A stretch of DNA of 64,000 nt from Rhizobium sp. NXC24 (GCF_002944315.1 NZ_CP024313.1:372001-436000), one strand, 5' to 3'. Positions 27,981 to 37,699 are shown, counted from the first letter of the stretch. Notes: a model not told the origin generated them from the letters alone. Translations and numbers: made by a program.

Positions 27981-29447
27981 TCAATTGCTTAGCGTCGATT
28001 GAATTGGCGTCCTTTGCGTCACTGTGGAGGAAATCTGCCTTACTCGCCCGACGATCCTTTCCGCTTGATCGACAATTTCGGGCACCGAGGTAAGTTCACC
28101 GAACGTCCCCCGGGCCAACGGGCCGGCAATGAATAGGTCCTCGACGGGTGTCCCGTCCCATGCCATGGCGCGATTCTCGCGATCACATTTGATGCCAAGA
28201 CCATGCAGATCCTTTGTGATCAAAGCGGCGCGCTCGAGGTCCAACAAACAGGCTTGGCTGCCGATTACATTCTCATGATCGGGGCCGGTTGCGAGGATCA
28301 GCCACTGTGCGCGATCTTTCTCTAAATTGCCGTGCGGCGCAGGTGCGACGTCGAGTAAAATGTCTTGGCTGCCGCATACGGCGGAAACGATTCTTCCCGC
28401 ACGAATGTGGAGGCGACCAGCTGCAGTCTCGCGCTCTACGAGTTCCTTGATTTGAGGTGGCATCCGGAACCGGTGGATGTCGTACATTCTACGAAGATGG
28501 CGCAAAAAACACCTTTGCTCCTCGGATGGCAGCGCTTGCCATATTGCCTGCCCCTGATGCCGTAGAGCATCGAAAACGATCTGCCACGGCAATCCTTTTT
28601 CCGTTGCCTCGTTGACAGCTAATCGCACCCGTCGCAGGAGGCAAAGTGCCGTCTTGGGAAAGCGTTTTAGCAGGTCATCCTCTACCGTGAAGCTGCCGGT
28701 CGCTTGGGGTCGCGGCAGAAGTCCTGAACGCGACAACAAAGTGATCTCCCCACTATGACCGCGAGCGCGCAAGGTTGCAAGCACGTCAAGCGCGGTCAAT
28801 CCGGCACCGATGATCCATATATTGTCCCTCTGCTGAATCCGTTGAAAAGCGCCCGAGGTAGAGGGGTTAGACACAAAACGTGGATGAAATTGCAGGGCAG
28901 AAGGAAATTGTACTGGCGTCCTTGGTGGCGGATGACCGGTAGCAACAACGACGATGTCGGTGTGAAGGATCGTCCCGGCATTTCCTTCGATGCGCCAGCT
29001 GCCATTCTGACGACGAATGCGCTCGACACGCTCGCACACATGTAAGATGCGGCGGTTTTCGAGAAGCGGCCGCATCTCATTGTCCATGAAGTCCGCAAAG
29101 TCACATCTCCGTGCATAGATTGCTCCCTCTGTTCCAGCCTCCGGATCTCTCCCAGACCGGCCGGTTTCACTAAACCAGCGGGCGAACCTCTGCGGGTCTC
29201 CGGGTATTGCCCGCATCCGGTGGGTCGCAACGTTTAAGCGAAGTGCTGGATCATTTGTGTCGTAAGCGACGCCGGCACCAAGGCGTGACCTTGGCTCGAA
29301 GACCACGATCTCCTCAGGCTCGAACAGGCCTGAGAGTGCGAGCAAGCGACTTATGGTCGCCCCACTGAACCCGCCTCCGACAATGGCCACGCGGCTCACG
29401 GTAGTCAAGGAAGGTAAGGGTTCTTGTGAGGACTGCATTGGTTTCAA
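27981..29447 (-). CDS. FAD/NAD(P)-binding protein (PF13454-type flavoprotein)
   Basis: 488 residues if started at the TTG at 29447 (9 nt after AGGAG), or 485 from the ATG at 29438. N-terminal Rossmann motif RVAIVGGGFSGATISRLLAL, then GVAYDTNDPALRLNVATHRM, a pattern of the FAD/NAD(P)-binding family in PF13454. A second nucleotide-binding motif IWIIGAGLTALDVLATLRAR lies near residue 215, and ATGP and FIAGPLARGTFGEL near the end close the FAD site. Probably an oxidoreductase or hydroxylase-like enzyme; no substrate can be named. A strong palindrome lies 50 bp upstream. Confidence 0.8.
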   Translation of the reverse strand: MKPMQSSQEPLPSLTTVSRVAIVGGGFSGATISRLLALSGLFEPEEIVVFEPRSRLGAGVAYDTNDPALRLNVATHRMRAIPGDPQRFARWFSETGRSGRDPEAGTEGAIYARRCDFADFMDNEMRPLLENRRILHVCERVERIRRQNGSWRIEGNAGTILHTDIVVVATGHPPPRTPVQFPSALQFHPRFVSNPSTSGAFQRIQQRDNIWIIGAGLTALDVLATLRARGHSGEITLLSRSGLLPRPQATGSFTVEDDLLKRFPKTALCLLRRVRLAVNEATEKGLPWQIVFDALRHQGQAIWQALPSEEQRCFLRHLRRMYDIHRFRMPPQIKELVERETAAGRLHIRAGRIVSAVCGSQDILLDVAPAPHGNLEKDRAQWLILATGPDHENVIGSQACLLDLERAALITKDLHGLGIKCDRENRAMAWDGTPVEDLFIAGPLARGTFGELTSVPEIVDQAERIVGRVRQISSTVTQRTPIQSTLSN

Positions 29448-30013
29448 TAAACCTGACTCCTTTCAGCTAACAGTGGCTGAAACAATGCACACTTATTTTA
29501 TAGATTCAATCTATAAATACGCTGCCCTGGGTCTGGCACTTGCCTCGAACCGCCGTGAGCACAATCTAAGGATCGAGACTTAATTGGGTTGACAATAATA
29601 TCGCCACGGCGGGACAGAGACGCGATAGGAAGATGTCGGCTATCGTAGCGGGTTTGCGATGCGTCGGAGATCCTTTGCCGCGCTCTTGCGCCGGACAACA
29701 ACTGACTCAGGTCTGGCGGCAAATTGCGGCCGTTCCGACAGCTCCCCATCGGGGGGCAAAGGCTTCGACGCCGAAAGCGGTCAACACGCGGCCAATCCCC
29801 GGGGATGGTCCGCACGCGTCGCGCCATATCCGCCTTCCGCTACCAGCGCCTCGATCTTCCGAGCGGGGATTGATGCGGGTCGTCTAATCGGCAATCTGCT
29901 CCAGCAAATCACGGCACTCCTCGCGCGTCAAATCGGGCAACGCGGTCAAGTGCATTCAGGATATCTTTAATCCCGTCGAGCTGACGATTTCCTTGTGAAA
30001 CAATATCCGCACC
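29448..30013. other. Intergenic region with palindromic operator
   Basis: About 570 bp. It holds the palindrome at 29497-29517. The rest has only short overlapping frames without recognisable content. Confidence 0.4.
29497..29517. promoter_or_regulatory. 21-bp perfect palindrome, likely operator of the flavoprotein gene
   Basis: TTTATAGATT (29497-29506) and AATCTATAAA (29508-29517) are perfect inverted copies around one base. It is AT-rich and 50 bp upstream of the flavoprotein start, a good place for a dimeric repressor. No regulator gene is adjacent. Confidence 0.6.
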
Positions 30014-30304
30014 CTAGATGCAGTCGACTACATCGGGTGCTGACATTTCCTCATAGGCAGGAAGCAGTGCGGCAAGCGCAGCCCTCTCAATAGCCGAGTT
30101 CACCGGCCACCAAACGGTATAGCGACTTTCGACCTTAGCACTTGGCGCGTAGACCCCTAGGATCCCTTCTGCATGCTTAACCAAATGGACACCGCTCACT
30201 CTCAATCCAAGGTCAGGCAACCATATGTCCCCCACCGCCAGGATTTCATAGTTGTGGCTACCATTGTCTCTCCATTTTCGAATGTACAAAACCTCAGCTT
30301 TCAT
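30014..30304 (-). CDS. Small hypothetical protein
   Basis: 96 residues from the ATG at 30304 (MKAEVLYIRKWRDNG). The frame is open further up to 30436. The middle (VGDIWLPDLGLRVSGVHLVK, then GILGVYAPSAK) has alternating strands and a loose resemblance to SpoVG-like small domains, too weak to name. Composition suggests a real protein. No clear ribosome site precedes this ATG. Confidence 0.4.
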   Translation of the reverse strand: MKAEVLYIRKWRDNGSHNYEILAVGDIWLPDLGLRVSGVHLVKHAEGILGVYAPSAKVESRYTVWWPVNSAIERAALAALLPAYEEMSAPDVVDCI

Positions 30305-30840
30305 ACCGGCGATCCCATCTGCGATAATGCAGGATCGCTGCGGGCAATGTGCGTGCTTGTTTTCTGAAACTCCCACATGGACAGCCCCCACTTCGCGGAT
30401 TTGGCATGCTGCTCGCCATCCGTCGTCAGCTTTCACAGCAGCTCGCGCTCACATTCATCTCGCCACCGCTGAAAACTTGGATCCTGTTCTGACTTCCACC
30501 AGAAGTTCCTGGATCCTTTGGTTGCCTTGGTGGCTCGGCGTTACACTGGCAAGACGGGCTCACTCGCAACACCCGCCGTTAGCTCACCGTTTCTACGATC
30601 ATAGCCTCTAAGAGGGACCGCCTATGCCGATATCCCGATATAGAGTGCGATCACCAGACTGGCTTTCGTGTGATCGCCGTCGACCGCAATCCGTCAAGGT
30701 AATTTGAGTCATCCTTTAAGCGCGTCAGAAGAAGCTTAGATGACGATCCGTCGATTGATCGTCGCCGATCTCAATAGACCTGGCTGAGCACGGTATACCC
30801 CCGACAGCTCCCAAAGGCTCTGTTTTAGTGCGGATTGGCT
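30305..30840. other. Intergenic stretch with small inverted repeats
   Basis: About 535 bp without a gene. GCGATCAC (30647-30654) / GTGATCGC (30670-30677) and GACGATC (30742-30748) / GATCGTC (30757-30763) are inverted repeats after the phasin gene's 3' end. No T-run follows either. Confidence 0.4.
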
Positions 30841-31296
30841 CTATCGGGCCTGGAGGTCCGTCAAAACTTTGTCAGATGCATCCCTGATCGGCTTTGAAAT
30901 CTGCGCCGCCGCCTTGGTAACCAGCGCGCCGAATTCCTTCGCGTTCTCAATACTTGCATCTACGCGCTTGTGCAGGAAGCTCGACTGCAGTTCGAAGACC
31001 TGCGATGGCGAAGCTGCGCTCAGTAGCGCTTGTAAATGCGAGAAGCCGGCCTCGGTATTGGCCTGCAACGCCGCGATCGCCTTTCGTGACAATTCGTACC
31101 CGACCTGTTTCGTAGTTTCGAAGATCGGGGTGAGTATTTTCTGGGTCTCTTCAGTGCTCGAGGCAAATTTCAAAAAGACCTCCGTCAACTGCTTGTTCCC
31201 CGTTTCTACGGCGGCCCCGATCTGATCGGCCACTTTGAGAGGCGACGATGCTAAATTTTCGATTGTTTCAAAGGATCTTTCTGGAACCTTGGTCAT
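30841..31296 (-). CDS. Phasin family protein (PHB granule-associated)
   Basis: 151 residues from the ATG at 31296, with GGAG 10 nt upstream. The open frame upstream is not phasin-like. Nearly all helical and amphipathic: FETIENLASSPLKVADQIGA, TKQVGYELSRKAIAALQANT, and LSAASPSQVFELQSSFLHKR, the Phasin_2 pattern. Phasins coat polyhydroxybutyrate granules and set their size. A PHB depolymerase gene lies 1.8 kb away on the other strand, which supports a PHB role here. Confidence 0.88.
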   Translation of the reverse strand: MTKVPERSFETIENLASSPLKVADQIGAAVETGNKQLTEVFLKFASSTEETQKILTPIFETTKQVGYELSRKAIAALQANTEAGFSHLQALLSAASPSQVFELQSSFLHKRVDASIENAKEFGALVTKAAAQISKPIRDASDKVLTDLQAR

Positions 31297-31599
31297 TGCG
31301 TTTTTTCTCCATCTTGACTTCGGTGTGACTGACGATGTCGACAGCAACCGCGACGATCTTCGTGAAGTTTGGGTTTGCACTGCCGCCCGCCGGCCATGCA
31401 TGGCTAGTTCGTGGGATGCGGATTTGAAAAATGTCTGGCATTCGCCCGCCGTTCTACTCATTTCATGACCCGCAACACATGGTCGTTGCTTCTAGTTGCC
31501 AACGAGGATAGGCAAGCTCCATGCCAACTTTGAGTACCCATCAAAGCGCGTTCCTGCTTGCGGTCCTGTGGCTTAAACGGGTGCCTGCAGGACAGAGGG

Positions 31600-31841
31600 C
31601 TGAACCACTCGTCGCGATCTCGACAAATGCGACAAAGGGCGGTGGCTGCCAGACATTTGCGAAAATAGGGGCAAGCTCTGTGCACCAAGGCGTTTCCGGT
31701 AAGCGGGATCAGAATGCGGCGCTGCGAGATGCCGATCCGCACATCGCGTTCGTCCATTGCATCAATGATCTGGTTGGCGTCAAAAGCGTAATTGGTAAGG
31801 ATCGCATGGAAAGTGAGGCTTTCGATCAGACGCGCCATGTC
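31600..31841 (-). pseudogene. Possible IS5-type transposase remnant
   Basis: The reverse frame contains MARLIESLTFHAILTNYAFD then ANQIIDAMDERDVRIGIS and CPYFRKCLAATALC. This resembles the C-terminal catalytic region of IS5-family transposases (DRAYDA..., then a late AA-x-cys/ile stretch), with the middle deleted and the key motifs degraded. No inverted repeats were found. Tentative. Confidence 0.35.
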
Positions 31842-32196
31842 AATCCCATCCTACGCTGTCGGCAGGAGTTCACGATGCACAAGCTTCTAAGCGCATTGGG
31901 CAGGGCGAGGATCTTTGCGTAAAGCCGCCTTTCGCTTTCCCTACTGCGTGATTTTGAGTCTCCTTACACGGCGTGGCACGCTTGAGACCTGCCGAAATCG
32001 CAAAACCAGGCGCTCGTGCTAAAACTTCCGAGCGCGCGCGAGACAATGTTCCGGGAAGCCATCGATGATGGGGCATCTCCGCGCAGGGATAAAGGATTCA
32101 CCTGTCATCCCACGCAATCTGGAGTCGCTTTGTGCCCACTCATTCGAACTTATTGTCGGATCCCGTTGAGATCTCGCCGCCGCTGCGAAGCCCCAC
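31842..32196. other. Intergenic stretch, no gene recognised
   Basis: About 355 bp between the transposase-like remnant and the DoxX gene; nothing recognisable. The segment 31297-31599, upstream of the phasin, likewise holds only its promoter region. Confidence 0.35.
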
Positions 32197-32601
32197 TCAT
32201 ATCCGTTTGAACTTGGCATCAAGGCTCCACGCTCCCGGACCGGCCAAGACCAGGTAGAGGAACACGAAGCAAAACAGGATCGCGGCATCGCCGCCGTTAA
32301 GCACGGGAAAGATGCTGTTGCCCGGAAAATGTATCATCCAATAGGCAACGGCCATTTGACCTGACAAAAGAAGGGCTACCGGTCTCGTCAGGACGCCAAC
32401 AAGAATAGCCAGGCCGCCGATCACCTCCAGAAGACCCGCCGTCAACATGAAGGGTGACAAACCACCTAAACCTCCTGTTCCGGCTACGCCGCCTGAAGGG
32501 AAGCTAAATAGCTTCATGGTGCCATGTTCGATGAATAGTAGCGCGGTAACGATCCTCAGCACGGCAAGTGCCGTCTGCGCGTGTTTCGAAACATCCTTCA
32601 A
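32197..32601 (-). CDS. DoxX family membrane protein
   Basis: 134 residues from a TTG at 32601, 6 nt after GGAG. The frame is open to 32769, but the extra residues are not DoxX-like and no ATG gives the family length. Four membrane helices: TALAVLRIVTALLFIEHGTM, then PFMLTAGLLEVIGGLAILVG, PVALLLSGQMAVAYWMIHF and AILFCFVFLYLVLAGPGAWS. DoxX proteins are small inner-membrane proteins linked to redox or stress in several bacteria; the function is unsettled. Monocistronic here. Confidence 0.82.
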   Translation of the reverse strand: MKDVSKHAQTALAVLRIVTALLFIEHGTMKLFSFPSGGVAGTGGLGGLSPFMLTAGLLEVIGGLAILVGVLTRPVALLLSGQMAVAYWMIHFPGNSIFPVLNGGDAAILFCFVFLYLVLAGPGAWSLDAKFKRI

Positions 32602-33070
32602 AGCAGTCTCCAGTTTTCCGTTGTGGCCGTTAAACACGGACCAGGGCGGATCATTCAACGCAAAAATCGTGCCAGAGGAACGGCGCGGAAGCGTACGATG
32701 GTTCCTGCGCAGGAAGGATATGCGAAATCGTGGCAAACAACTCTGAAGCTTTACAGGGTCAATATTCATAGGACCTCGTCGAGGGCGCCGTGTCTGTCAA
32801 TTTCTGCTGCGGTTATTTGGACGAACGCGCAGGCTTGATGGGTGAGCCGCCGATTCCTCGCCCGATAGGTAGTGTGGGCACGCAGCCCTGAGAGGTTAAG
32901 GAGAAAATCTACTCACAAAGCGTTGTCGAAGTGGTCGTCCATTCCGCTGAGTTTAAGCAAATACGCCATATTAGTAGGACAAAGCAGCCGAATTAGCGTA
33001 TTGTGCAATGCAGCACGAAGAGCATTCTGCTATATATCCAGATCGCCTCCGGCGACGATAAGGAGGCGAT
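32602..33070. other. Divergent intergenic region, DoxX / PHB depolymerase
   Basis: About 470 bp holding both promoters. A TTGTGCAATGCAGCA stretch near 33000 is rich in TGC/GCA, the sort of sequence bound by PhaR in other bacteria. No gene is seen. Confidence 0.4.
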
Positions 33071-34117
33071 ATGCGATTCCTTTCAGACGGATTTAAACGA
33101 CTTGCCAGATCTCATAAAGGAAGCGCCGCTCCGACAACGGCAACGCTATCCCGGCTGCAACGCTTCGGTTCAAACCCTGGAGCTTTGCAAGCATGGTACC
33201 ATGTTCCCGAAGGGCTGACGAAGGCACCGGCGTTGGTGGTGGTTCTTCATGGATGTACGCAGAATGCTGCGAGCTATGATCAAGCAGCCGGGTGGTTGAA
33301 AGTCGCGGAGGATTTCGGATTCGCCGTGCTTTACCCCGAACAAGTCCATACGAACAACCCCAGGTTATGTTTCAATTGGTTTAACCTGAGCGATATTCGC
33401 CGAGGTCAGGGAGAGGTGCACTCCATATGGCAGATGGTGGAGACCATGACCGCCGAACATGGCATCGACCGAGGCCGAATTTATATCACTGGACTGTCCG
33501 CGGGCGGTGCGATGGCGAACGCCGCACTTTGTGCCTATCCCGAGACCTTCGCCGGCGGCGCAATCATCGCTGGCCTTCCCTATGCCGTTGCTACATCGGT
33601 ACCGGCAGCCTTCGATCGCATGCGTGGTCATGGCATCCCCAATGAGGAATGCCTGCAAGAACGGCTGGCCGAAGCCTCGCCTCATATAGGTCCCTGGCCG
33701 ACGATTTCGGTGTGGCACGGCACAAGTGACGGGACGGTCGCACAAGCGAACGCCAGTGCGATCATAACTCAGTGGAGCCGCGTTCATGACGTCCCGCTCA
33801 ATCCCTCGTCCGTGAAAATCGTCGACGGGCACAAACGGCTGGCCTGGCGAGATCAATTTGGCAGGGACGCAATCGAGCTTTACCTGATAGAATGCATGGA
33901 TCATGGGACGCCACTCGACGTCGCATCGGGCTGCGGACAAATCGCGCCGTATATGCTGGACGCAGGAATCTCCTCTACCCTCCACGCTGCGCGCTCGTGG
34001 GGCCTGACGCATAGATTTCAACGACGGCCGAAAAGGATTGGCTACCTCCGGCCACCAAAGCCAGCTCAGGTAGCCGGCTATCTCAGCCGCACTGGTCGCA
34101 AGTCATTCAAGTTTTGA
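33071..34117 (+). CDS. Extracellular-type PHB depolymerase / feruloyl esterase-like hydrolase
   Basis: 348 residues, ATG 6 nt after AAGGAGG. An alpha/beta hydrolase of the esterase-PHB family: oxyanion region ALVVVLHGCTQNAASYD near residue 55-70, lipase box TGLSAGGAMAN with the nucleophile at Ser143, catalytic Asp in WHGTSDGTV, and catalytic His in CMDHGTP. The family includes short-chain PHB depolymerases and acetyl-xylan/feruloyl esterases. There is no clear signal peptide; the N-terminus is basic. The nearby phasin gene favours PHB turnover. Confidence 0.85.
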   Translation: MRFLSDGFKRLARSHKGSAAPTTATLSRLQRFGSNPGALQAWYHVPEGLTKAPALVVVLHGCTQNAASYDQAAGWLKVAEDFGFAVLYPEQVHTNNPRLCFNWFNLSDIRRGQGEVHSIWQMVETMTAEHGIDRGRIYITGLSAGGAMANAALCAYPETFAGGAIIAGLPYAVATSVPAAFDRMRGHGIPNEECLQERLAEASPHIGPWPTISVWHGTSDGTVAQANASAIITQWSRVHDVPLNPSSVKIVDGHKRLAWRDQFGRDAIELYLIECMDHGTPLDVASGCGQIAPYMLDAGISSTLHAARSWGLTHRFQRRPKRIGYLRPPKPAQVAGYLSRTGRKSFKF

Positions 34118-34137
34118 TCGAGAGGCAGATTAATTCA

Positions 34138-34293
34138 ATGACAGCACAGGACGCGGATAAGCCTGCTTTGGCCGACGCGTGCCGCATCATTGATTTGAAT
34201 GTCTACCGTCTTCGGAGGGTCGATGAGGAAGTCCTCACGGCAGTTCAGACGGTGCTGGACACGGCACTTCATAACCGTGTCAAACGGGTATGA
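34138..34293 (+). CDS. Small protein downstream of PHB depolymerase
   Basis: 51 residues: starts MTAQDADKPALADACRIIDL and ends LDTALHNRVKRV. The ATG is 20 nt after the depolymerase stop, with GAGAGGC 11-12 nt upstream. It is almost entirely predicted helix with regular Val/Leu spacing, like a short coiled segment. No family recognised. Same strand and tight spacing suggest co-transcription with the depolymerase. Confidence 0.4.
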   Translation: MTAQDADKPALADACRIIDLNVYRLRRVDEEVLTAVQTVLDTALHNRVKRV

Positions 34294-34638
34294 TCTCACC
34301 CCACGACTTACGACGACCCTGCCTGCTTTGTTCGCGGAGAACCTCCTTGCATAAACCTCATTCCGTTTTCCACCCAACCCGGGATCGACGCAGCTTGCCA
34401 AGCTTCGAATGCCTCCCACCGCTAGTTGAGTCACCCGACCCCGTGGATCTGCCGGCGCGCGGATGTGCAATGCTGACCAGATGCGGCTGAGGCGCCGCAC
34501 TTTTCAAATAGCACTGACACACATTGCAGAACGCGTGAAACGTCACTGCTTCTTTCTTCTTAATTCAGCCGTGCGACGATTGTGGAAGGCAAGGATTGCG
34601 CGGTTGCCGATTCCGAAGGTTCTAAGGTAACAACATTC
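34294..34638. other. Intergenic stretch, no gene recognised
   Basis: About 345 bp leading to the aldose epimerase gene; nothing recognised. Confidence 0.35.
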
Positions 34639-35517
34639 ATGAATGATGCTGTCGTTATTCGTTCCGGTATTGCACAGGCAGTTGTCAACCGAAAAGGAGC
34701 AGAGCTAATTGGGTGGCAGGTCGGTGCAAACGACCTCCTTTGGTCGCGGCGCCCTCCAGGTTGGAACCAAGCTTGTCCGCTGATGTTTCCTTCATGCGGA
34801 TGGAGTGACGCTTCGCTTGTCAAAATTAAAGGGCAATATTATCCAATGCCCGTTCACGGCTTTATTAGCATGCAGGAATTTGACGTGGTTTCCATCTCAG
34901 AGAGCGAGGTGACGTTAGAAACAACTGACGACGAATTCACGAAAACAATGTTTCCATTTTCTTTTATTTTCAGAATTACTTATAAAATTTTAGACAGAGC
35001 ACTGAACACCGATATTTCCGTAAAAAACAGCTCCCATAGTGAATTCCTGCCCTATGCAATCGGAATACATCCAGGATTTAGATGGCCGTTACTGTCTGCC
35101 CGCAAAGATACCTGGCGGCTGGAATTCGAGAAATTGGAATCTCCTCTCGTCCCATGCATATCTTCCGAAGGTCTAATTCGAAGCATTCAACGGAAGATTT
35201 CACTCAGCGGGCGATATCTTCATCTAAATGAAAGCCTTTTCCAAAATGAAGCCCTCTGTTTTTTGAATGCAAACAGTAGATGGCTGTCGCTGGTTGGGGA
35301 AGAGGCCTCCATTAGAATTGAGGCGCCAAGTGCACGTCACTGGGTTGTATGGTCTCTGCCACAGCAAGACTTTCTCGCGTTGGAACCCTGTACAGGTCAC
35401 GGTGACATAGAGGGCAGACGCATTCCATTTGACGAGCGAGACTATAATATCAACCTCGCCCCAGGAGAGGAGCAACTATTCCGAGTACGATTTGAGTATG
35501 TGCAGCATGAAGGCTAG
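34639..35517 (+). CDS. Aldose 1-epimerase family protein
   Basis: 292 residues from the ATG at 34639, 11 nt after AAGGT; a GTG at 34582 is in frame but less likely. The galactose mutarotase-like fold is visible: AVVNRKGAELIGWQVGANDL, then CPLMFPSCGWS, a first His in YYPMPVHGF, a second in AIGIHPGFRWP, and a glutamate in LALEPCTGHGD near the end. This LacX-type branch interconverts alpha and beta anomers of sugars or sugar phosphates. The gene is visibly AT-richer than its neighbours, with runs such as TTTTCTTTTATTTTC around 34960, suggesting recent transfer. Confidence 0.85.
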   Translation: MNDAVVIRSGIAQAVVNRKGAELIGWQVGANDLLWSRRPPGWNQACPLMFPSCGWSDASLVKIKGQYYPMPVHGFISMQEFDVVSISESEVTLETTDDEFTKTMFPFSFIFRITYKILDRALNTDISVKNSSHSEFLPYAIGIHPGFRWPLLSARKDTWRLEFEKLESPLVPCISSEGLIRSIQRKISLSGRYLHLNESLFQNEALCFLNANSRWLSLVGEEASIRIEAPSARHWVVWSLPQQDFLALEPCTGHGDIEGRRIPFDERDYNINLAPGEEQLFRVRFEYVQHEG

Positions 35518-35858
35518 TCTTAAAAGGCTTGCACTATAGGGCCTATCACGGGCATTGCGTTCACCCCTCATTCGACCACCTTGTCCGCTGAATCGATTAG
35601 TGTCGCAACAAAGCGCCATGCCAATGCCGAGCTTCTCCATATGTCGCCTCCTATCGAAGTTGCGGGAAGGCTCTGCATTTAACAAAGTTTGTAGGAGCAG
35701 CAGCGGAGACGTATTTCCATAACGGTTTGTCACCGTCTTGTGGGCGACGGTCTGCGGCGCAAAGTCCTGCAGATCAACGTGCCAACCAAAGCATTGTTTA
35801 AAAAATTATGAATTAAATACACTTATTTGTTTGCAAAATCAAACCGTTAGCTGCAACT
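35518..35858. other. AT-rich intergenic region upstream of AraC regulator
   Basis: About 340 bp. A reverse 54-codon frame (35476-35640) has a perfect AGGAGG 6 nt before its ATG, but overlaps the epimerase 3' end and resembles nothing. The rest is AT-rich promoter-like DNA. Confidence 0.35.
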
Positions 35859-36950
35859 ATGTCTCTTCCATTTGGGGAGGCACTTGTGCATACATCGGAC
35901 GAACTCACCTCTGCGACGAGCGGAGAAAGTACGGTCCCGAGCTTCCATTTTACCACGGCGGGTAGTCGCTTTCCGTTTGAGGCCTGGCGTTCTCTTCTCA
36001 TTGTACTGTTCGACAGTTTCCTGCCCGATACATCACCATCCGGCGCGTTCGAGGCCAATCTCATAGTCCATCACTTCGGCACGTTTCTGCTTTGCCGCAG
36101 CGTTGTCGACGGCGGCCGATATCGGCGGATGCCGGCGCGCCTTGCACGTGATGACATAGACCACATTGTCATTTCCTGCCTGCTGCGTGGCGTTGTCACG
36201 CTGGCCCCCCCTGCCGCCCGCAGGCTATGTCCGGGCGACGTGGCCGTGCTGGATCTCTCGGCGCCAATGGCTTTTGCCATGAAGGCGGCAGAGACGATGC
36301 ACCTGATCCTTCCGCGCACCTCGCTTCCATCGGCGGTTGCGCCGGTGCAGCCGATTCCTGGCCGGATTCTTACCAAGAACGCCGCGATGGGGATAATTCT
36401 GCGCAGTTTTCTGGAAGCGTTGTGCGAGGCCGCACGCAGCCTGTCCGCCGGCGAGTTGCTCGCTCTCGGAGCCTCCGTACCTGATCTCATCGCATCGTCG
36501 CTGGGACCGGTGTCTGCGGTTACGTCAAGGGAAGCAAGGGGCAAGCTTGGGCGCCGACTACGCCGTCACATCGAGGAAAACTTGCATCGTCGTGACTTGA
36601 GTCCAACCGGGTTGACCCGGGACCTGGGCATTTCCCGCAGCCAACTCTATCGCCAATTCGGGACAGAGGGCGGTGTTAAGACCTATATCCGTCGCCGCCG
36701 TCTCAGACGCTGCCTACTCGTTCTTTGCGATCCGCGCCATGCTGAGCGCCGCATCGCCGACATTGCCTATGAAATGGGCTTCGCAGACGAGGCCCATTTT
36801 AGCCGTCTGTTTCGCCGAACCTTTGGACTTTCTCCGAGAGCTGCCCGGACTGCCGCCCGGATGGGCGAGGGACCAGGGCTCGGCACATTGTTGCCGCCGC
36901 CGGGTTGCGCCTCTTTCGCACCTTGGCTGACCGGACTGGGCAGCAGCTGA
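35859..36950 (+). CDS. AraC family transcriptional regulator
   Basis: 363 residues. The N-terminal ~220 residues resemble the AraC-binding-like domain of cupin-type regulators (FHTTAGSRFPFEAWRSLLIV). The C-terminal HTH pair reads LHRRDLSPTGLTRDLGISRS then RRIADIAYEMGFADEAHFSR followed by FRRTFGLSPRAARTAA. It lies upstream of the RhiA-like gene on the same strand and could regulate it or the epimerase. The second helix-turn-helix is strongly conserved. Confidence 0.9.
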   Translation: MSLPFGEALVHTSDELTSATSGESTVPSFHFTTAGSRFPFEAWRSLLIVLFDSFLPDTSPSGAFEANLIVHHFGTFLLCRSVVDGGRYRRMPARLARDDIDHIVISCLLRGVVTLAPPAARRLCPGDVAVLDLSAPMAFAMKAAETMHLILPRTSLPSAVAPVQPIPGRILTKNAAMGIILRSFLEALCEAARSLSAGELLALGASVPDLIASSLGPVSAVTSREARGKLGRRLRRHIEENLHRRDLSPTGLTRDLGISRSQLYRQFGTEGGVKTYIRRRRLRRCLLVLCDPRHAERRIADIAYEMGFADEAHFSRLFRRTFGLSPRAARTAARMGEGPGLGTLLPPPGCASFAPWLTGLGSS

Positions 36951-37699
36951 CGTCCGGCTGCGAACTTCGGGACGCCGGTCCAAGTTTCTGGAACGCTAGC
37001 CCACTGACACCCCCCGGGTGGACCACATAGGATCATCTCACTCAAAAGGACAGCCGAGCGACGGCCTTCTGAAAGGAAGCGGATCAATGTTTGAACGGAC
37101 GGCAATCACCAACGCGCCCGACACACAGTATTTCAGCGTCTTTCCGCCGAAATTAAAAAGCGCCGCACGAAGATGGACGCAGATCATCATGACCCTCGTA
37201 TCCGGCCCGAGCACGTACAAGCGGAAGCGGGGCGCTGACCCTGCTGGCTTTTGGTGGCAAGGCGCCTGCCGCTTCGGGGAAAACCAAGCTTTCGCTGGGC
37301 GACGGCGTGAAGTGCCTTGAGCAACGGCACCGTCTCAATTCTCCGGAAAAAGGGAACCTCGACGTACGGTTTCATCGGCCCGACCGCCGACCTGCGCCGA
37401 TCCCTAGCTGATCCAGAAAGCCTTTGGCTCGCTCAGCCTTGAGCCTAACCAGTCGCCGACGGCTGCTGTGATTGTTGGCAGGCCCTTCAGTTCAAAAAGT
37501 CCGATCAATCGGACATGAGCCGCGCAATGAACGTATGTTTTATGAAGGGTTCGCAAAGCAGCAATCCTGCGACCAGCACGCAAATCACAGTGGGCCGGTG
37601 ACTTATCGTTCAAAGCGCCTGACACCGACCGACCTTCCCGGCCACACGTCGAGAGCCGGGTAGCCCTCGCCGCTTTTCCTTCACTCGCGGCGAGAAATA
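36951..37699. other. Intergenic stretch upstream of RhiA-like gene
   Basis: About 750 bp. One forward frame (37087-37320, 77 codons) has GAAAGGAAG about 10 nt before its ATG but ends in a sequence without domain character. Nothing else recognisable. The length fits a complex promoter region. Confidence 0.35.

Noticed and set aside
31600..31841. A full IS5 element around the transposase-like remnant
   Set aside because: No terminal repeats or target duplication were seen; only a weak C-terminal similarity.
32679..32705. GGAAC...CGTT upstream of the DoxX gene on the minus strand
   Set aside because: Spacing is 18 nt, outside the 16-17 nt of EcfG promoters.
35476..35640. 54-codon reverse frame with a perfect AGGAGG
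   Set aside because: It overlaps the epimerase 3' end and matches nothing; kept only as a note.
37087..37320. 77-codon forward frame before the RhiA-like gene
   Set aside because: Acceptable ribosome site but the sequence lacks protein-like structure in its second half.
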